From positions 1 to 64,000 of the forward strand of contig NZ_JANCTC010000017.1 of assembly GCF_024297145.1 (NCBI RefSeq): DNA of 64,000 nt, in the 5' to 3' direction. The DNA comes from Mesorhizobium sp. LMG 17147 (lineage in GTDB: Bacteria; Pseudomonadota; Alphaproteobacteria; Rhizobiales; Rhizobiaceae). The notes beneath the pieces were generated by a model. It was not told the DNA's origin, ran no database searches, and saw nothing but the letters and a program-made list of their open reading frames with translations. How positions within the stretch are numbered: position 1 is the stretch's first letter; each line of letters starts with the position of its first letter. Both the position numbers and the translations under genes were made by a program. Shown here piece by piece: positions 42,791 through 51,157 of the stretch.

Positions 42791-43067
42791 GAAAAACGAC
42801 CTCGAATGTTTGGAAACCAGACATCATCATAGCATTATTTTTTCGAACTCCTGCATGCCAAATGAATTCGCGCAGGTTGGCGTCACCCTGAAGGGTCCGT
42901 GACGCGGAGGGCCGCGGCGTCGCGCATTCCAGGAGCAGGGCTTATTCCCGAGGTCATGAAGGTTCATAATCCGTATGAGACGCGCTGATTCGCGCTTTTG
43001 CCGGGATGCCGTCATGCAACGCAGCTACGCAGCCGGGAGGTCGACGCGACGGGCGAGGGGAAAGACA
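42791..43067. other. Intergenic region upstream of DUF3168 gene
   Basis: No gene is supported here. The stretch 42820-42860 is locally AT-rich (AGCATTATTTTTTCGAA), as expected for a promoter serving either direction. Nothing else of note is seen. Confidence 0.4.
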
Positions 43068-43478
43068 ATGACCGCGCCGGCCGTCGAATTGCAGAAGGCC
43101 ATATTCGAGGCAGTGAATGACGATCCCGATTTATCGGCGGCACTGGGCGACGCACGATTGTTCGACCGTGCGCCGGAAAATGTTGCGTTTCCCCACATGA
43201 CCGTCGGCCGCACCAGCGTCTACGACTGGGCAACGGGGACGGAGAACAACGCCGAGCAGTTGCTGACGCTGCATGTCTGGTCGAAGTCCGAGGCCAGCAA
43301 GGAAACCACCGACATCATGGACCTGGTCAGCGCCCGCCTGCGAGAGGCGGCGCTGTCGCTTGGCGAACATCGTCGCGCCCATCTCAAGCTCGAATTCGCC
43401 GAGGCCCGCTACGACGAGGACCTTTCGGCCCATCACGGGCTGCTGCGCTTCCGCGCCGTGATCGAGGAAGACGGCTGA
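43068..43478 (+). CDS. DUF3168 protein, phage/GTA tail-terminator like
   Basis: Protein of 136 aa with the DUF3168 pattern: VELQKAIFEAVNDDPDLSAALGDARLFDRAPENVAFPHMTVGRTSVYDWATGTENNAEQLLTLHVWSKSEASKETTDIMDLV. DUF3168 proteins are tail-completion components of phages and of alphaproteobacterial gene transfer agents. No capsid, portal or tail genes accompany it here, so it is an orphan. It starts at 43068 after GGGGAAAG; the longer frame to 42975 is unlike protein. Confidence 0.85.
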   Translation: MTAPAVELQKAIFEAVNDDPDLSAALGDARLFDRAPENVAFPHMTVGRTSVYDWATGTENNAEQLLTLHVWSKSEASKETTDIMDLVSARLREAALSLGEHRRAHLKLEFAEARYDEDLSAHHGLLRFRAVIEEDG

Positions 43479-43545
43479 CCGTCCGGCACTTCCGTGAAAT
43501 CGGGCAATTTTGTTCTTGCTTTGTGCCGGCAGCTATGCTAGTAAT

Positions 43546-43597
43546 TTGGCTATGGTGCTGATTGGCGCCAACGACCCGTCGCAGAGCGGGTTTTTTT
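43546..43597 (+). ncRNA. Candidate short RNA or leader ending in a terminator
   Basis: A possible promoter TTGTTC (43510-43515), 18-base spacer and TATGCT (43534-43539) would start transcription near 43546. The 50-base product would hold the perfect dyad TTGGCGCCAA (43562-43571) and end in the hairpin ACCCGT-CGCAGA-GCGGGT with seven T (43574-43597). No good coding sequence fits. A leader peptide with attenuator is an alternative. The RNA itself is inferred. Confidence 0.4.
43574..43597 (+). terminator. Intrinsic terminator at 43.6 kb
   Basis: Stem ACCCGT (43574-43579) with GCGGGT (43586-43591), a six-base loop CGCAGA and a run of T from 43591 to 43597. It is not directly after the DUF3168 gene; 95 bases separate them. 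Confidence 0.7.
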
Positions 43598-43812
43598 ATT
43601 TCCGGTCGGTTCGCCTGAATCTGCCTTCGGTTGCCGGATCGATTGTGGAAGTCGGGGCAAACCTAAAGCGATTGCCTTTCACCGCCAAACGATGCCCGGT
43701 TGTCGGCGAAGGATCGGAGGGCTAGGTTAAACTTGGCAATTTCGCGGGATGGGCGGCGAAACGGCAATCCGGTAATCTCGCGCTTCAGGGGTGTGGCGGG
43801 CATGCATTCGAG

Positions 43813-43836
43813 CGTTCACCGTTCATATCACGTTCA
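43813..43836 (+). promoter_or_regulatory. Three CGTTCA direct repeats upstream of feuN
   Basis: CGTTCA at 43813, 43820 and 43831, the last two 11 bases apart, i.e. one helical turn. Such direct repeats are usual for OmpR/PhoP-class response regulators, and FeuP itself is encoded just downstream. Binding by FeuP is inferred. Confidence 0.45.
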
Positions 43837-43861
43837 GCACCCGCGCGTTAGAACGCTGGCC

Positions 43862-44161
43862 ATGAAAACCCTTCGCTCCCACTTCCGGACCGCGGCACTG
43901 GTGCTCTCAGCCGCCGGCCTGCTTGCGTCGCAAGCGATGGCGATCCCCGCTGTCACGCCCGAGCAGCCCCAGCCGGTCGTCCTCGCCGCGTCCGACTGCT
44001 ACGCGATCGGCCAGCAGGTGGCGGAGCAGAATGGCGGCACTTTGGCCAAGGCCTCGCAGTCGACACGCGGCGGCCAGCCAGTCTGCGTCATCGTCGTGCT
44101 CGTTCCGGGCAAGGACGGGCAGCGTCCCCGCCGCTCGGAGATCGTCGTTCCGCTGAACTGA
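43862..44161 (+). CDS. feuN: Small periplasmic protein, likely FeuN
   Basis: Exported protein of 99 aa with a Sec signal (MKTLRSHFRTAALVLSAAGLLASQAMA). The mature domain is ASDCYAIGQQVAEQNGGTLAKASQSTRGGQPVCVIVVLVPGKDGQRPRRSEIVVPLN, and two cysteines could form a disulfide. In Sinorhizobium meliloti a small periplasmic protein, FeuN, encoded next to feuPQ, inhibits this two-component system. Position and size here fit that role. It lies 64 bases before feuP and behind the CGTTCA repeats. Confidence 0.75.
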   Translation: MKTLRSHFRTAALVLSAAGLLASQAMAIPAVTPEQPQPVVLAASDCYAIGQQVAEQNGGTLAKASQSTRGGQPVCVIVVLVPGKDGQRPRRSEIVVPLN

Positions 44162-44225
44162 ACCGTGCCGTTTCCCAGTCTGCCGGAATCGGCCTATATC
44201 TGAACAGCTTCAACAGGCCTTCCGC

Positions 44226-44891
44226 ATGCGCGTACTCGTCGTCGAAGATGACAAGGATCTCAACCGGCAGATCGGCGACGCGCTGGTCGATGCCGGCTAT
44301 GTCGTCGACCGCGCGTTCGACGGCGAGGAAGGGCACTTTCTCGGCGACACCGAGCCCTACGATGCCGTGGTGCTCGACATCGGCCTGCCGCAGATGGACG
44401 GCATCAGCGTGGTCGAGCGCTGGCGGCGCGGCGGCCGCAAGATGCCGGTGCTGATCCTGACGGCACGCGACCGCTGGAGCGACAAGGTTGCCGGCATCGA
44501 CGCCGGCGCCGACGACTACGTCACCAAACCTTTTCACATCGAGGAAATCCTGGCCAGGGTGCGCGCATTGATCCGGCGCGCTGCCGGGCATGCCTCGTCC
44601 GAGCTGACCTGCGGGCCGCTGCGCCTCGACACCAAGGCCTCCAAGGCCGACGTCGACGGCGTGCCGCTGAAGCTAACCTCGCACGAATTCCGGTTGCTTG
44701 CCTACCTCATGCATCATATGGGCGAGGTGGTGTCCCGGACCGAGCTGGTCGAGCATCTCTATGACCAGGATTTCGACCGCGATTCCAACACGATCGAGGT
44801 CTTTGTCGGACGGCTTCGCAAGAAGATGGGCATCGACATGATCGAAACTGTTCGCGGCATGGGCTACCGCATGCGTAAGCCGGAGGCGTAA
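44226..44891 (+). CDS. feuP: Response regulator FeuP (OmpR/PhoP family)
   Basis: Protein of 221 aa. The receiver domain has the acidic pair EDD at 7-9, the phosphorylated Asp in AVVLDIGLPQMDG, Thr in LILTARD and Lys in YVTKPF. A winged-helix DNA-binding domain follows (about 125-220: LKLTSHEFRLLAYLMHHMGEVVSRTELVEHLYD). In rhizobia FeuP with FeuQ responds to envelope or osmotic conditions and controls cyclic glucan export, and was first described in iron uptake. The feuPQ position upstream of cycHJKL is the known Rhizobium leguminosarum order. Confidence 0.92.
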   Translation: MRVLVVEDDKDLNRQIGDALVDAGYVVDRAFDGEEGHFLGDTEPYDAVVLDIGLPQMDGISVVERWRRGGRKMPVLILTARDRWSDKVAGIDAGADDYVTKPFHIEEILARVRALIRRAAGHASSELTCGPLRLDTKASKADVDGVPLKLTSHEFRLLAYLMHHMGEVVSRTELVEHLYDQDFDRDSNTIEVFVGRLRKKMGIDMIETVRGMGYRMRKPEA

Positions 44892-44901
44892 CGCGGAACC
44901 G

Positions 44902-46314
44902 CTGACTACAAAACCCGCCGTCTCGAACACGCCGTCGCTGCGGTCATGGCCGCGTTCGCTGGCGTTTCGCGTCATCGCTTTTTCCACGGTCTGGGCGATC
45001 CTCACTCTGGTGGTCATCTTCACCTTGATCACCACGCTCTATCGCCAGGCCAGCGAGCGCGGTTTCGACAGCCTGCTTTCGGCGCATCTGTTCAACCTGA
45101 TCGGCTCGGTCGGCGTTTCCGAAAGCGGCCAATTGACCGGCGCCCCCGACCTTGGCGATTTGAGGTTCTCGGAGCCGAATTCCGGCTGGTACTGGTCGGT
45201 CGAGCCCGCCTCGGAAGGCGTGCACGGCGATCTCCATTCGTCGTCGATGACCAAGGCGATCCCGTCGCCAAGCGTTGCCGAGGTGCCCTTCAATGCCAGC
45301 TTCCAGCGCAGCTATTCAGCGGATGGCATCGAAGGCGAGCAGTTGGAGGTGTTCGAGAGCGAGTTCGTCCTCGATGCGAAAAACCGCGCCGCGCGCTTCC
45401 GTGTCATGGGCAACCAGACTGAGCTCGAGCAGGAAATCGCTACCTTCCAGCGGCGCCTGTTGACCTATCTGTCGCTGTTCGGCGTCGGCATGATCGCCAT
45501 CAACGCGATTGCGATCCTGCTCGGCTTGCAGCCGCTGCGCCGGGTCAGGAATGCGCTTGCGATGGTGCGCGAAGGAACCGCGCAACGCCTCGACGGCCGT
45601 TTCCCGGCCGAGATCGAGCCGCTCGCCAACGAGACCAATGCGCTGATCGAGAACAACAGGCGTATCGTCGAGCGGTCGCGCACGCAGGTCGGCAACCTGG
45701 CGCACTCGCTGAAGACGCCGCTTGCCGTGCTGCTCAACGAGGCGCGGGCGCTGGGTGGCGCCAAGGGGCAGCTGATCGCTGAGCAGGCTGTTTCCATGCA
45801 GAAGCAAGTGGACCATTATCTGCAACGTGCCCGTGTCGCCGCGCAGCGCGACAGCGTCGTCTACCGAACGCCGGTGACACCGCTGGTCCAGCGCATGGTT
45901 CGGGTTCTGCAGAAGCTCAACCCGCAGACGGCGCTGTCGCTGTCATTGCCGGCCACCGACATCGTCTTTGCCGGCGAACGCGAGGACCTGGAGGAGTTGC
46001 TCGGCAATCTGCTCGACAATGCGATGAAATGGGCAAGGAGCGCGGTCGCCGTTTCGGTCAAGCTCGTCGCTGGCACGGAAGGCTCAGCCAACCTGTTCGA
46101 GATAGCCATCGAGGATGACGGCCCCGGCATTCCCGACGACAAGGCGCGCGAGGTATTGCAGCGCGGCCGGCGTCTCGACGAGACAAAACCGGGCAGCGGG
46201 CTCGGACTTGCCATTGTCGCCGACCTTGTCAACGAGTATGGAGGCTCTCTGGCGCTGGAACGATCCGTCATGGGTGGATTGAAGGCGATGGTTCGATTGC
46301 GGAGCCTTCAGTAA
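44902..46314 (+). CDS. feuQ: Sensor histidine kinase FeuQ, apparent CTG start
   Basis: Kinase of about 470 aa. The first helix (FRVIAFSTVWAILTLVVIFTLI), a periplasmic sensor (about 60-165) and the second helix (LLTYLSLFGVGMIAINAIAILLGL) are followed by HAMP, HisKA with His in GNLAHSLKTPLAVLLNE, and HATPase (LLGNLLDNAMKWA, DDGPGIPDD, GSGLGLAIVADLV). No ATG, GTG or TTG lies in frame between the stop at 44839 and the GTG at 45010, which is inside the first helix. CTG at 44902 (next TTKPAVSN), 10 bases after feuP, is the best start. Confidence 0.9.
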   Translation: MTTKPAVSNTPSLRSWPRSLAFRVIAFSTVWAILTLVVIFTLITTLYRQASERGFDSLLSAHLFNLIGSVGVSESGQLTGAPDLGDLRFSEPNSGWYWSVEPASEGVHGDLHSSSMTKAIPSPSVAEVPFNASFQRSYSADGIEGEQLEVFESEFVLDAKNRAARFRVMGNQTELEQEIATFQRRLLTYLSLFGVGMIAINAIAILLGLQPLRRVRNALAMVREGTAQRLDGRFPAEIEPLANETNALIENNRRIVERSRTQVGNLAHSLKTPLAVLLNEARALGGAKGQLIAEQAVSMQKQVDHYLQRARVAAQRDSVVYRTPVTPLVQRMVRVLQKLNPQTALSLSLPATDIVFAGEREDLEELLGNLLDNAMKWARSAVAVSVKLVAGTEGSANLFEIAIEDDGPGIPDDKAREVLQRGRRLDETKPGSGLGLAIVADLVNEYGGSLALERSVMGGLKAMVRLRSLQ

Positions 46315-46423
46315 TGCTTTTCCAGGTGGCCGGCTGCGGCCAAATTTCCGACAAACATCGACATTATGGCCGCGCCAGCCTGATGACAGCGCGGCGGTCC
46401 AGCTCAAGAAAGCCGGTATTGGC

Positions 46424-46858
46424 ATGAAGATTCGCGTCGCGCTCGTTTCCGCATTGCTCGCCATCTCCGGCTGCACGACGCTCAGCAAGGGCCCGGCCGT
46501 TACGGCAACGTCGGCCGCCACGCCCCCCAGCGGGGCCAAGGTGGCGACGACGATCATCTCCGCCATGGGCGGCGGCCTCGTCGGCGGCTCTATCGGCGCC
46601 GGCCTGAGCGAGACCGAGAAACGCAGCGCGCTCGAGGCGGAATACAAGGCGCTTGAATACACGGCGAGCGGCCAGAAAGTGGCTTGGAAGAGCGACAGTT
46701 CGGCCCATCGCGGCGAAGTGGTTGCCGCCCAGCCCTATCGCGTCGGATCGCAGGACTGCCGGCAATACACCCATACGGTGTTTACCGGCACCGCCGGCGC
46801 CACCGCGCGCGGAACCGCCTGCCGCAATGCCGACGGCAGCTGGACGCCGCTGACGTAG
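46424..46858 (+). CDS. Outer-membrane lipoprotein, 17-kDa antigen-like
   Basis: Protein of 144 aa with a lipoprotein signal (MKIRVALVSALLAISGC; Cys17 would be lipidated). A glycine-zipper segment (AMGGGLVGGSIGAGL) and a surface-antigen-like C-terminal domain (YRVGSQDCRQYTHTVFTGTAGATARGTACRNADGSW) follow, the latter with a probable disulfide. This matches the 17-kDa surface antigen / Omp25-like lipoproteins of alphaproteobacteria. It is rightward, after feuQ with 109 bases between. Confidence 0.82.
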   Translation: MKIRVALVSALLAISGCTTLSKGPAVTATSAATPPSGAKVATTIISAMGGGLVGGSIGAGLSETEKRSALEAEYKALEYTASGQKVAWKSDSSAHRGEVVAAQPYRVGSQDCRQYTHTVFTGTAGATARGTACRNADGSWTPLT

Positions 46859-46936
46859 CTGGTCCGGCCGTTCCCGCCAAAGCGTCGCAGCACGCTTGTG
46901 TTGGCAGGGCAGGGGTCTCGTTCTATTGGAAGAGCC

Positions 46937-48073
46937 ATGCTGTTCTGGGTCATAGCCGCAATCCTGACGCTCGGCGCAAGCCTGGCGGTGCTGCTGCCGT
47001 TGGCTGGCGGTTCGAAGAACGCGTCCGCTGCCGGCGATCACGACCTCGAAGTCTATCGCGACCAGCTGGCCGAGCTTGACCGCGATATGGCGCGTGGCCT
47101 GATCCAGCCGATGGAGGCCGAAGAGGCTCGCGCCGAAATCGCCCGCCGCATCCTTCGCCTGAGCAATGCTGGCCAGGCCGGCGAGACGGCGACGCAGCCG
47201 TCGCGGTCGACAAGACTGGTGGCGACGGCTGCCGTGCTGGTGGTTCCACTGGTCAGCTGGGGCCTCTATGGCCAGCTCGGCTCACCCGACCTGCCATCGC
47301 AGCCACTCAGCGAACGCCTGGCCAAGAACCCCGCCGACAGCTCGGTCGACGAGCTGATAGCCCGCGCCGAGGCGCACCTTGCGGCCAACCCATCCGATGG
47401 CCGTGGCTGGGACGTTCTGGCGCCGGTCTATCTGCGCATGCAGCGATACGCCGATGCGGTGACCGCCTATCGCAACGCCATCCGCCTCGACGGCGACAGC
47501 GCTGCCCGTCAGGCGGGTCTTGGCGAGGCGATAGCCAATGCGGCCGGCGGCATTGTCTCGGCCGAAGCGCAGGCGGCGTTCGAGGCGGCGTTGAACCTCG
47601 ATCCGGCCAATCCGAAGGCCGCGTTCTATCTCGCCATGGGCATGGCACAGGAGGGCCGCATAGCTGAAGCCACGGCGGCCTGGCAAAAGATGCTGGCCGC
47701 CTTGCCGCAGGGTTCGCCGTGGCGCGGCGCAGTCGAGCAGGCGCTGGCCGAATCCGCCGCCCGCAGCGTCGCTTCCGGAGCGCCCGCGAAAGGACCGAGC
47801 GCCGAGGATATCGATGCTGCCTCCTCGAGGTCGCCGCAGGACCGGCAAGCCATGATCAGCACCATGGTTGCCAGGCTCGACGAAAAGCTTCGGCAAAATC
47901 CGCGCGACGAGGAAGGGTGGATGCAGCTCGTTCGTTCCTATGCCGTACTGGGCAAGACAGATCAGGCGCGTGACGCGCTCAATCGCGGTATCGCCGTCTT
48001 TGGCGCGGACAGTGACCAGGCCAGGAAATTCACCGCCTTTGCCGCCTCGCTCGGCGTGACGGCGACGGAGTAG
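46937..48073 (+). CDS. cycH: Cytochrome c biogenesis protein CcmI/CycH
   Basis: Protein of 378 aa with two membrane helices (MLFWVIAAILTLGASLAVLLPLAGG and LVATAAVLVVPLVSWGLYG) joined by a cytosolic loop with the usual heptad (EVYRDQLAELDRDMARGLI). A periplasmic TPR domain follows. CcmI holds apocytochrome c and delivers it to the heme ligation complex. I chose the ATG at 46937; the frame opens earlier but the first helix starts there. It is first of the cycHJKL operon, 3 bases before cycJ. Confidence 0.93.
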   Translation: MLFWVIAAILTLGASLAVLLPLAGGSKNASAAGDHDLEVYRDQLAELDRDMARGLIQPMEAEEARAEIARRILRLSNAGQAGETATQPSRSTRLVATAAVLVVPLVSWGLYGQLGSPDLPSQPLSERLAKNPADSSVDELIARAEAHLAANPSDGRGWDVLAPVYLRMQRYADAVTAYRNAIRLDGDSAARQAGLGEAIANAAGGIVSAEAQAAFEAALNLDPANPKAAFYLAMGMAQEGRIAEATAAWQKMLAALPQGSPWRGAVEQALAESAARSVASGAPAKGPSAEDIDAASSRSPQDRQAMISTMVARLDEKLRQNPRDEEGWMQLVRSYAVLGKTDQARDALNRGIAVFGADSDQARKFTAFAASLGVTATE

Positions 48074-48076
48074 ACG

Positions 48077-48520
48077 ATGACGCGCAAGCAGAAACGACTG
48101 TCGGTGATCGCCGCAGGGCTGGGGTTTCTCGGTGTTGCAACCGGGCTGACCTTCTATGCGCTTGGCCAGAAGGCCTCCTATTTCTACATGCCGGCCGATC
48201 TGGCCACCGCCAGCCTTCAGCCGGGCCAGCGCATCAGGCTCGGCGGCCTCGTCGAAAAAGGCACCGTCGAGCGCGGCCATGGCGCCACCGTCGCCTTTTC
48301 GGTGACCGACAACCAGAAGGACGTCAAGGTTACCTATACCGGCATTCTTCCCGACCTTTTCCGGGAAGGGCAGGGCGTGATCACCGAAGGCTCGTTTGGC
48401 CCCGACGGCATCTTTGTCGCCGACAGCGTGCTCGCCAAGCATGACGAGACCTATATGCCCAAGGAGGTGGCCGACGGCCTCAAGGCCAAGGGCGTGTGGC
48501 AGGAGAGCAAGAGTGACTGA
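48077..48520 (+). CDS. cycJ: Heme chaperone CcmE/CycJ
   Basis: Protein of 147 aa with one N-terminal membrane anchor (VIAAGLGFLGVATGLTFYALG) and a periplasmic OB-fold domain (GQRIRLGGLVEKGTVERGHGATVAFSVTDN). The heme-binding motif is HDETYMP (H-x-x-x-Y), where heme is bound covalently before transfer to apocytochrome. It starts 3 bases after cycH. A large hairpin separates it from cycK. Confidence 0.96.
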   Translation: MTRKQKRLSVIAAGLGFLGVATGLTFYALGQKASYFYMPADLATASLQPGQRIRLGGLVEKGTVERGHGATVAFSVTDNQKDVKVTYTGILPDLFREGQGVITEGSFGPDGIFVADSVLAKHDETYMPKEVADGLKAKGVWQESKSD

Positions 48521-48565
48521 GCAGGTTCCGCAAAAGTGTTCCACGGTTTTGCGGCAAGAACCTGC
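48521..48565. repeat. Palindromic repeat between cycJ and cycK
   Basis: GCAGGTTCCGCAAAA (48521-48535) pairs with TTTTGCGG (48547-48554) plus GAACCTGC (48558-48565) across a 3-base bulge, so 15 pairs around an 11-base loop. It starts at the base after the cycJ stop. The core CCGCAAAAGTG resembles the palindromes scattered in Mesorhizobium genomes. Confidence 0.75.
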
Positions 48566-48591
48566 GGCAAGATCTAGCGGGCGCGGCGACA

Positions 48592-50580
48592 ATGGTTGAA
48601 ACCGGACATTTCGCCCTGGTCCTGGCGTTTGCGCTGGCCTTGGTGCAGACGGTGGTGCCGGTGTTCGGCGCGCGCACCGGCAACCACAAGATGATGGCCG
48701 TCGGCGCACCCGCCGCGCTGACCGGCTTTGCCTTGACGGCGCTGTCCTTCGTAGCGCTGGCGACCGCCTATGCAGGGTCCGATTTTTCGGTTGAGAGCGT
48801 GTGGGAGAACTCGCATTCGCTGCAGCCGCTGATCTACAAGATCACCGGAACCTGGGGCAATCACGAAGGTTCGATGCTGCTCTGGGTGCTGATCCTGACC
48901 TTCTTCGGCGCGCTTGTCGCTGTCTTCGGCGGCAATCTTCCGGCGACGCTCCGGGCCAATGTGCTTGCCGTACAGGGAGCGATCGGCGCCACGTTCTTCC
49001 TGTTCATCCTGACGACGTCGAACCCGTTCGTCAGGCTCAATCCGGCGCCCATCGAGGGCCGCGATCTCAACCCGATCCTGCAGGACCTCGGCCTCGCCAT
49101 CCATCCGCCGCTGCTCTATCTAGGCTATGTCGGTTTCTCGATCTGCTTTTCCTTCTCGGTCGCTGCCCTCATCGAGGGCCGCATCGACGCTTCGTGGGCG
49201 CGGTGGGTAAGGCCGTGGACATTGGTTGCCTGGATGTTCCTCACCGGCGGCATCGCCATGGGCTCCTATTGGGCCTATTACGAGCTCGGCTGGGGCGGCT
49301 TCTGGTTCTGGGATCCGGTCGAGAACGCATCCTTCATGCCGTGGCTGGCGGGCACGGCGCTGCTCCATTCGGCGATCGTCATGGAAAAGCGCTCGGCGCT
49401 GAAGATCTGGACGCTGCTTCTGGCGATCCTGACCTTCTCACTGTCGCTGCTCGGCACCTTCCTGGTGCGCTCCGGCGTGCTGACCTCGGTGCACGCATTC
49501 GCCACCGATCCGACGCGCGGCGTTTTCATCCTCTGCATCCTGACGCTGTTCATCGGCGGCTCGCTGGCGCTGTTTGCCTTGCGCGCCTCCCGGCTGACGG
49601 CCGGCGGCCTGTTTCACCCGATCTCGCGCGAAGGCGCGCTGGTCCTGAACAATCTGTTCCTGACCACCGCCACCGCCACCGTGCTGGTCGGCACGCTCTA
49701 CCCGCTCGTCGTCGAAGCCCTGTCTGCCGACAAGATTTCGGTCGGCGCGCCGTTCTTCAACCTGACATTCGGCCCGCTGATGGTGCCGCTCTTGGTCGTC
49801 GTGCCGTTCGGGCCGCTGCTCGCCTGGAAGCGCGGCGACATTTTCGCGATCGCCCAGCGCCTGATGGCGGCTTTCGCCGCGGCGCTGCTCGCCGTACTGG
49901 TGACGGCCTTGTTCATCGATGGCGCATCGGTATTCGCAGCGCTCGGGGTCGGCCTTGCCTTCTGGCTGATCTGCGGCGCGCTCACCGATCTCGCCGTCAA
50001 ATCCGGCTTCGGCACCGTCGCGCCCGCCACCATGCTCAGGCGCTTCGCCGGTCTGCCGCGCTCGGTCTTCGGCACAGCGCTTGCGCATCTCGGCCTCGGC
50101 CTGACGACGCTCGGCATTGTCGGCACGCTTTGCTTCGGCACCGAAAAAATCCTGTCGATGCATGCCGGCGAGACCGTCGAACTGTCCGGCCACAAGCTGC
50201 GCTTCGAGGGGCTCTACCCGGCCCAGGGGCCTAACTACAGTGAGGATCGCGGCCGCTTCGCCCTGCTTGGCGCTGACGGCAGCGTCGCAGGCGAGATCAC
50301 CTCGGCCAAGCGCTCATATCCGGTGCGCCAGATGACCACGACCGAATCCGGCATCAGGACGATCGGCTTCAGCCAGCTCTATCTTTCGCTTGGCGACGAG
50401 GGCAGCGATGGCTCGGTGGTCGTTCGTCTGTGGTGGAAGCCGCTGGTGACGCTGATCTGGGGCGGCGGATTGGTGATGATGGCGGGCGCGGCGATGTCGC
50501 TGCTTGACCGCCGCCTGCGCGTCGGCGCACCGGCGCGCCGCAAGCCTGCAGGCGCCTTGCCATCGGCGAGCCCGCAATGA
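48592..50580 (+). CDS. cycK: Heme lyase CcmF/CycK
   Basis: Polytopic membrane protein of 662 aa, the core of the cytochrome c heme lyase. The conserved KITGTWGNHEGSMLLW region and the WWD heme-handling motif WGGFWFWDPVENASFMPWL are present, with many membrane helices and a large C-terminal periplasmic loop. It works with CcmH and CcmI. The cycL start overlaps its stop (ATGA). cycK starts 71 bases after cycJ because a hairpin repeat occupies the gap. Confidence 0.96.
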   Translation: MVETGHFALVLAFALALVQTVVPVFGARTGNHKMMAVGAPAALTGFALTALSFVALATAYAGSDFSVESVWENSHSLQPLIYKITGTWGNHEGSMLLWVLILTFFGALVAVFGGNLPATLRANVLAVQGAIGATFFLFILTTSNPFVRLNPAPIEGRDLNPILQDLGLAIHPPLLYLGYVGFSICFSFSVAALIEGRIDASWARWVRPWTLVAWMFLTGGIAMGSYWAYYELGWGGFWFWDPVENASFMPWLAGTALLHSAIVMEKRSALKIWTLLLAILTFSLSLLGTFLVRSGVLTSVHAFATDPTRGVFILCILTLFIGGSLALFALRASRLTAGGLFHPISREGALVLNNLFLTTATATVLVGTLYPLVVEALSADKISVGAPFFNLTFGPLMVPLLVVVPFGPLLAWKRGDIFAIAQRLMAAFAAALLAVLVTALFIDGASVFAALGVGLAFWLICGALTDLAVKSGFGTVAPATMLRRFAGLPRSVFGTALAHLGLGLTTLGIVGTLCFGTEKILSMHAGETVELSGHKLRFEGLYPAQGPNYSEDRGRFALLGADGSVAGEITSAKRSYPVRQMTTTESGIRTIGFSQLYLSLGDEGSDGSVVVRLWWKPLVTLIWGGGLVMMAGAAMSLLDRRLRVGAPARRKPAGALPSASPQ

Positions 50581-51041
50581 GAAGGAGCACGCTGGCCTCG
50601 CTGGTCCTGCTGCTGGCGCTGTTGTTCGCCGGCGCCGCGCAGGCGGTCAAGCCCGACGAGGTGCTCGCCGACCCGGCACTCGAGGCGAGGGCGCGCGCTT
50701 TGTCGGAAGGCCTGCGCTGCATGGTCTGCCAGAACCAGTCGATCGACGAGTCCGATGCCGATCTTGCCCGTGACCTGCGCATCCTTGTGCGCCAGCGTCT
50801 GGTCGCCGGCGATACCGATCAGCAGGTGATGGACTATGTCGTTTCGCGCTACGGCGAGTTCGTGCTGCTGAAGCCACGCTTCAATCTGCGCAATGTCTTG
50901 CTCTGGGGGACGCCAGTTCTTCTGCTGCTCGTTGGCGGGACGTGCATCCTGCTGGCCGCCCGCTCGCGCCGCTCGACGGCGACCAGTGCCCTGACCGCGG
51001 ACGAGCAGGCGGCGTTGGACGCGATACTCCGCCGCGATTGA
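50577..51041 (+). CDS. cycL: Cytochrome c maturation thiol protein CcmH/CycL
   Basis: Protein of 154 aa with a signal peptide (STLASLVLLLALLFAGAAQA), the redox-active LRCMVCQNQSI motif (CxxC) and a C-terminal membrane helix (NVLLWGTPVLLLLVGGTCILL). It reduces apocytochrome cysteines before heme attachment. Its ATG overlaps the cycK stop. It is the last gene of the cycHJKL operon; degP follows after 116 bases. Confidence 0.95.
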   Translation: MRRSTLASLVLLLALLFAGAAQAVKPDEVLADPALEARARALSEGLRCMVCQNQSIDESDADLARDLRILVRQRLVAGDTDQQVMDYVVSRYGEFVLLKPRFNLRNVLLWGTPVLLLLVGGTCILLAARSRRSTATSALTADEQAALDAILRRD

Positions 51042-51157
51042 TCGATACATTACGAAAGTTTCATGTACCGGAAATGGCGCCGTAATGTGCGGCTCTCTAT
51101 TTCCTTTGTCGAGGATGCCAAGCAAGGGGCGTCCCTTGAAAAGAGGATACGAGAACC

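Larger units (their letters stand above)
43479..43861. other. Intergenic region before feuN
   Basis: 383 bases. It contains a possible short transcript unit with terminator at 43510-43597 and a set of CGTTCA repeats at 43813-43836, described separately. The rest has no convincing gene; the 71-codon frame at 43510 runs through the terminator and has no ribosome site. Confidence 0.5.

Noticed and set aside
43510..43725. 71-codon frame before feuN
   Set aside because: It runs through a strong terminator and has no ribosome site.
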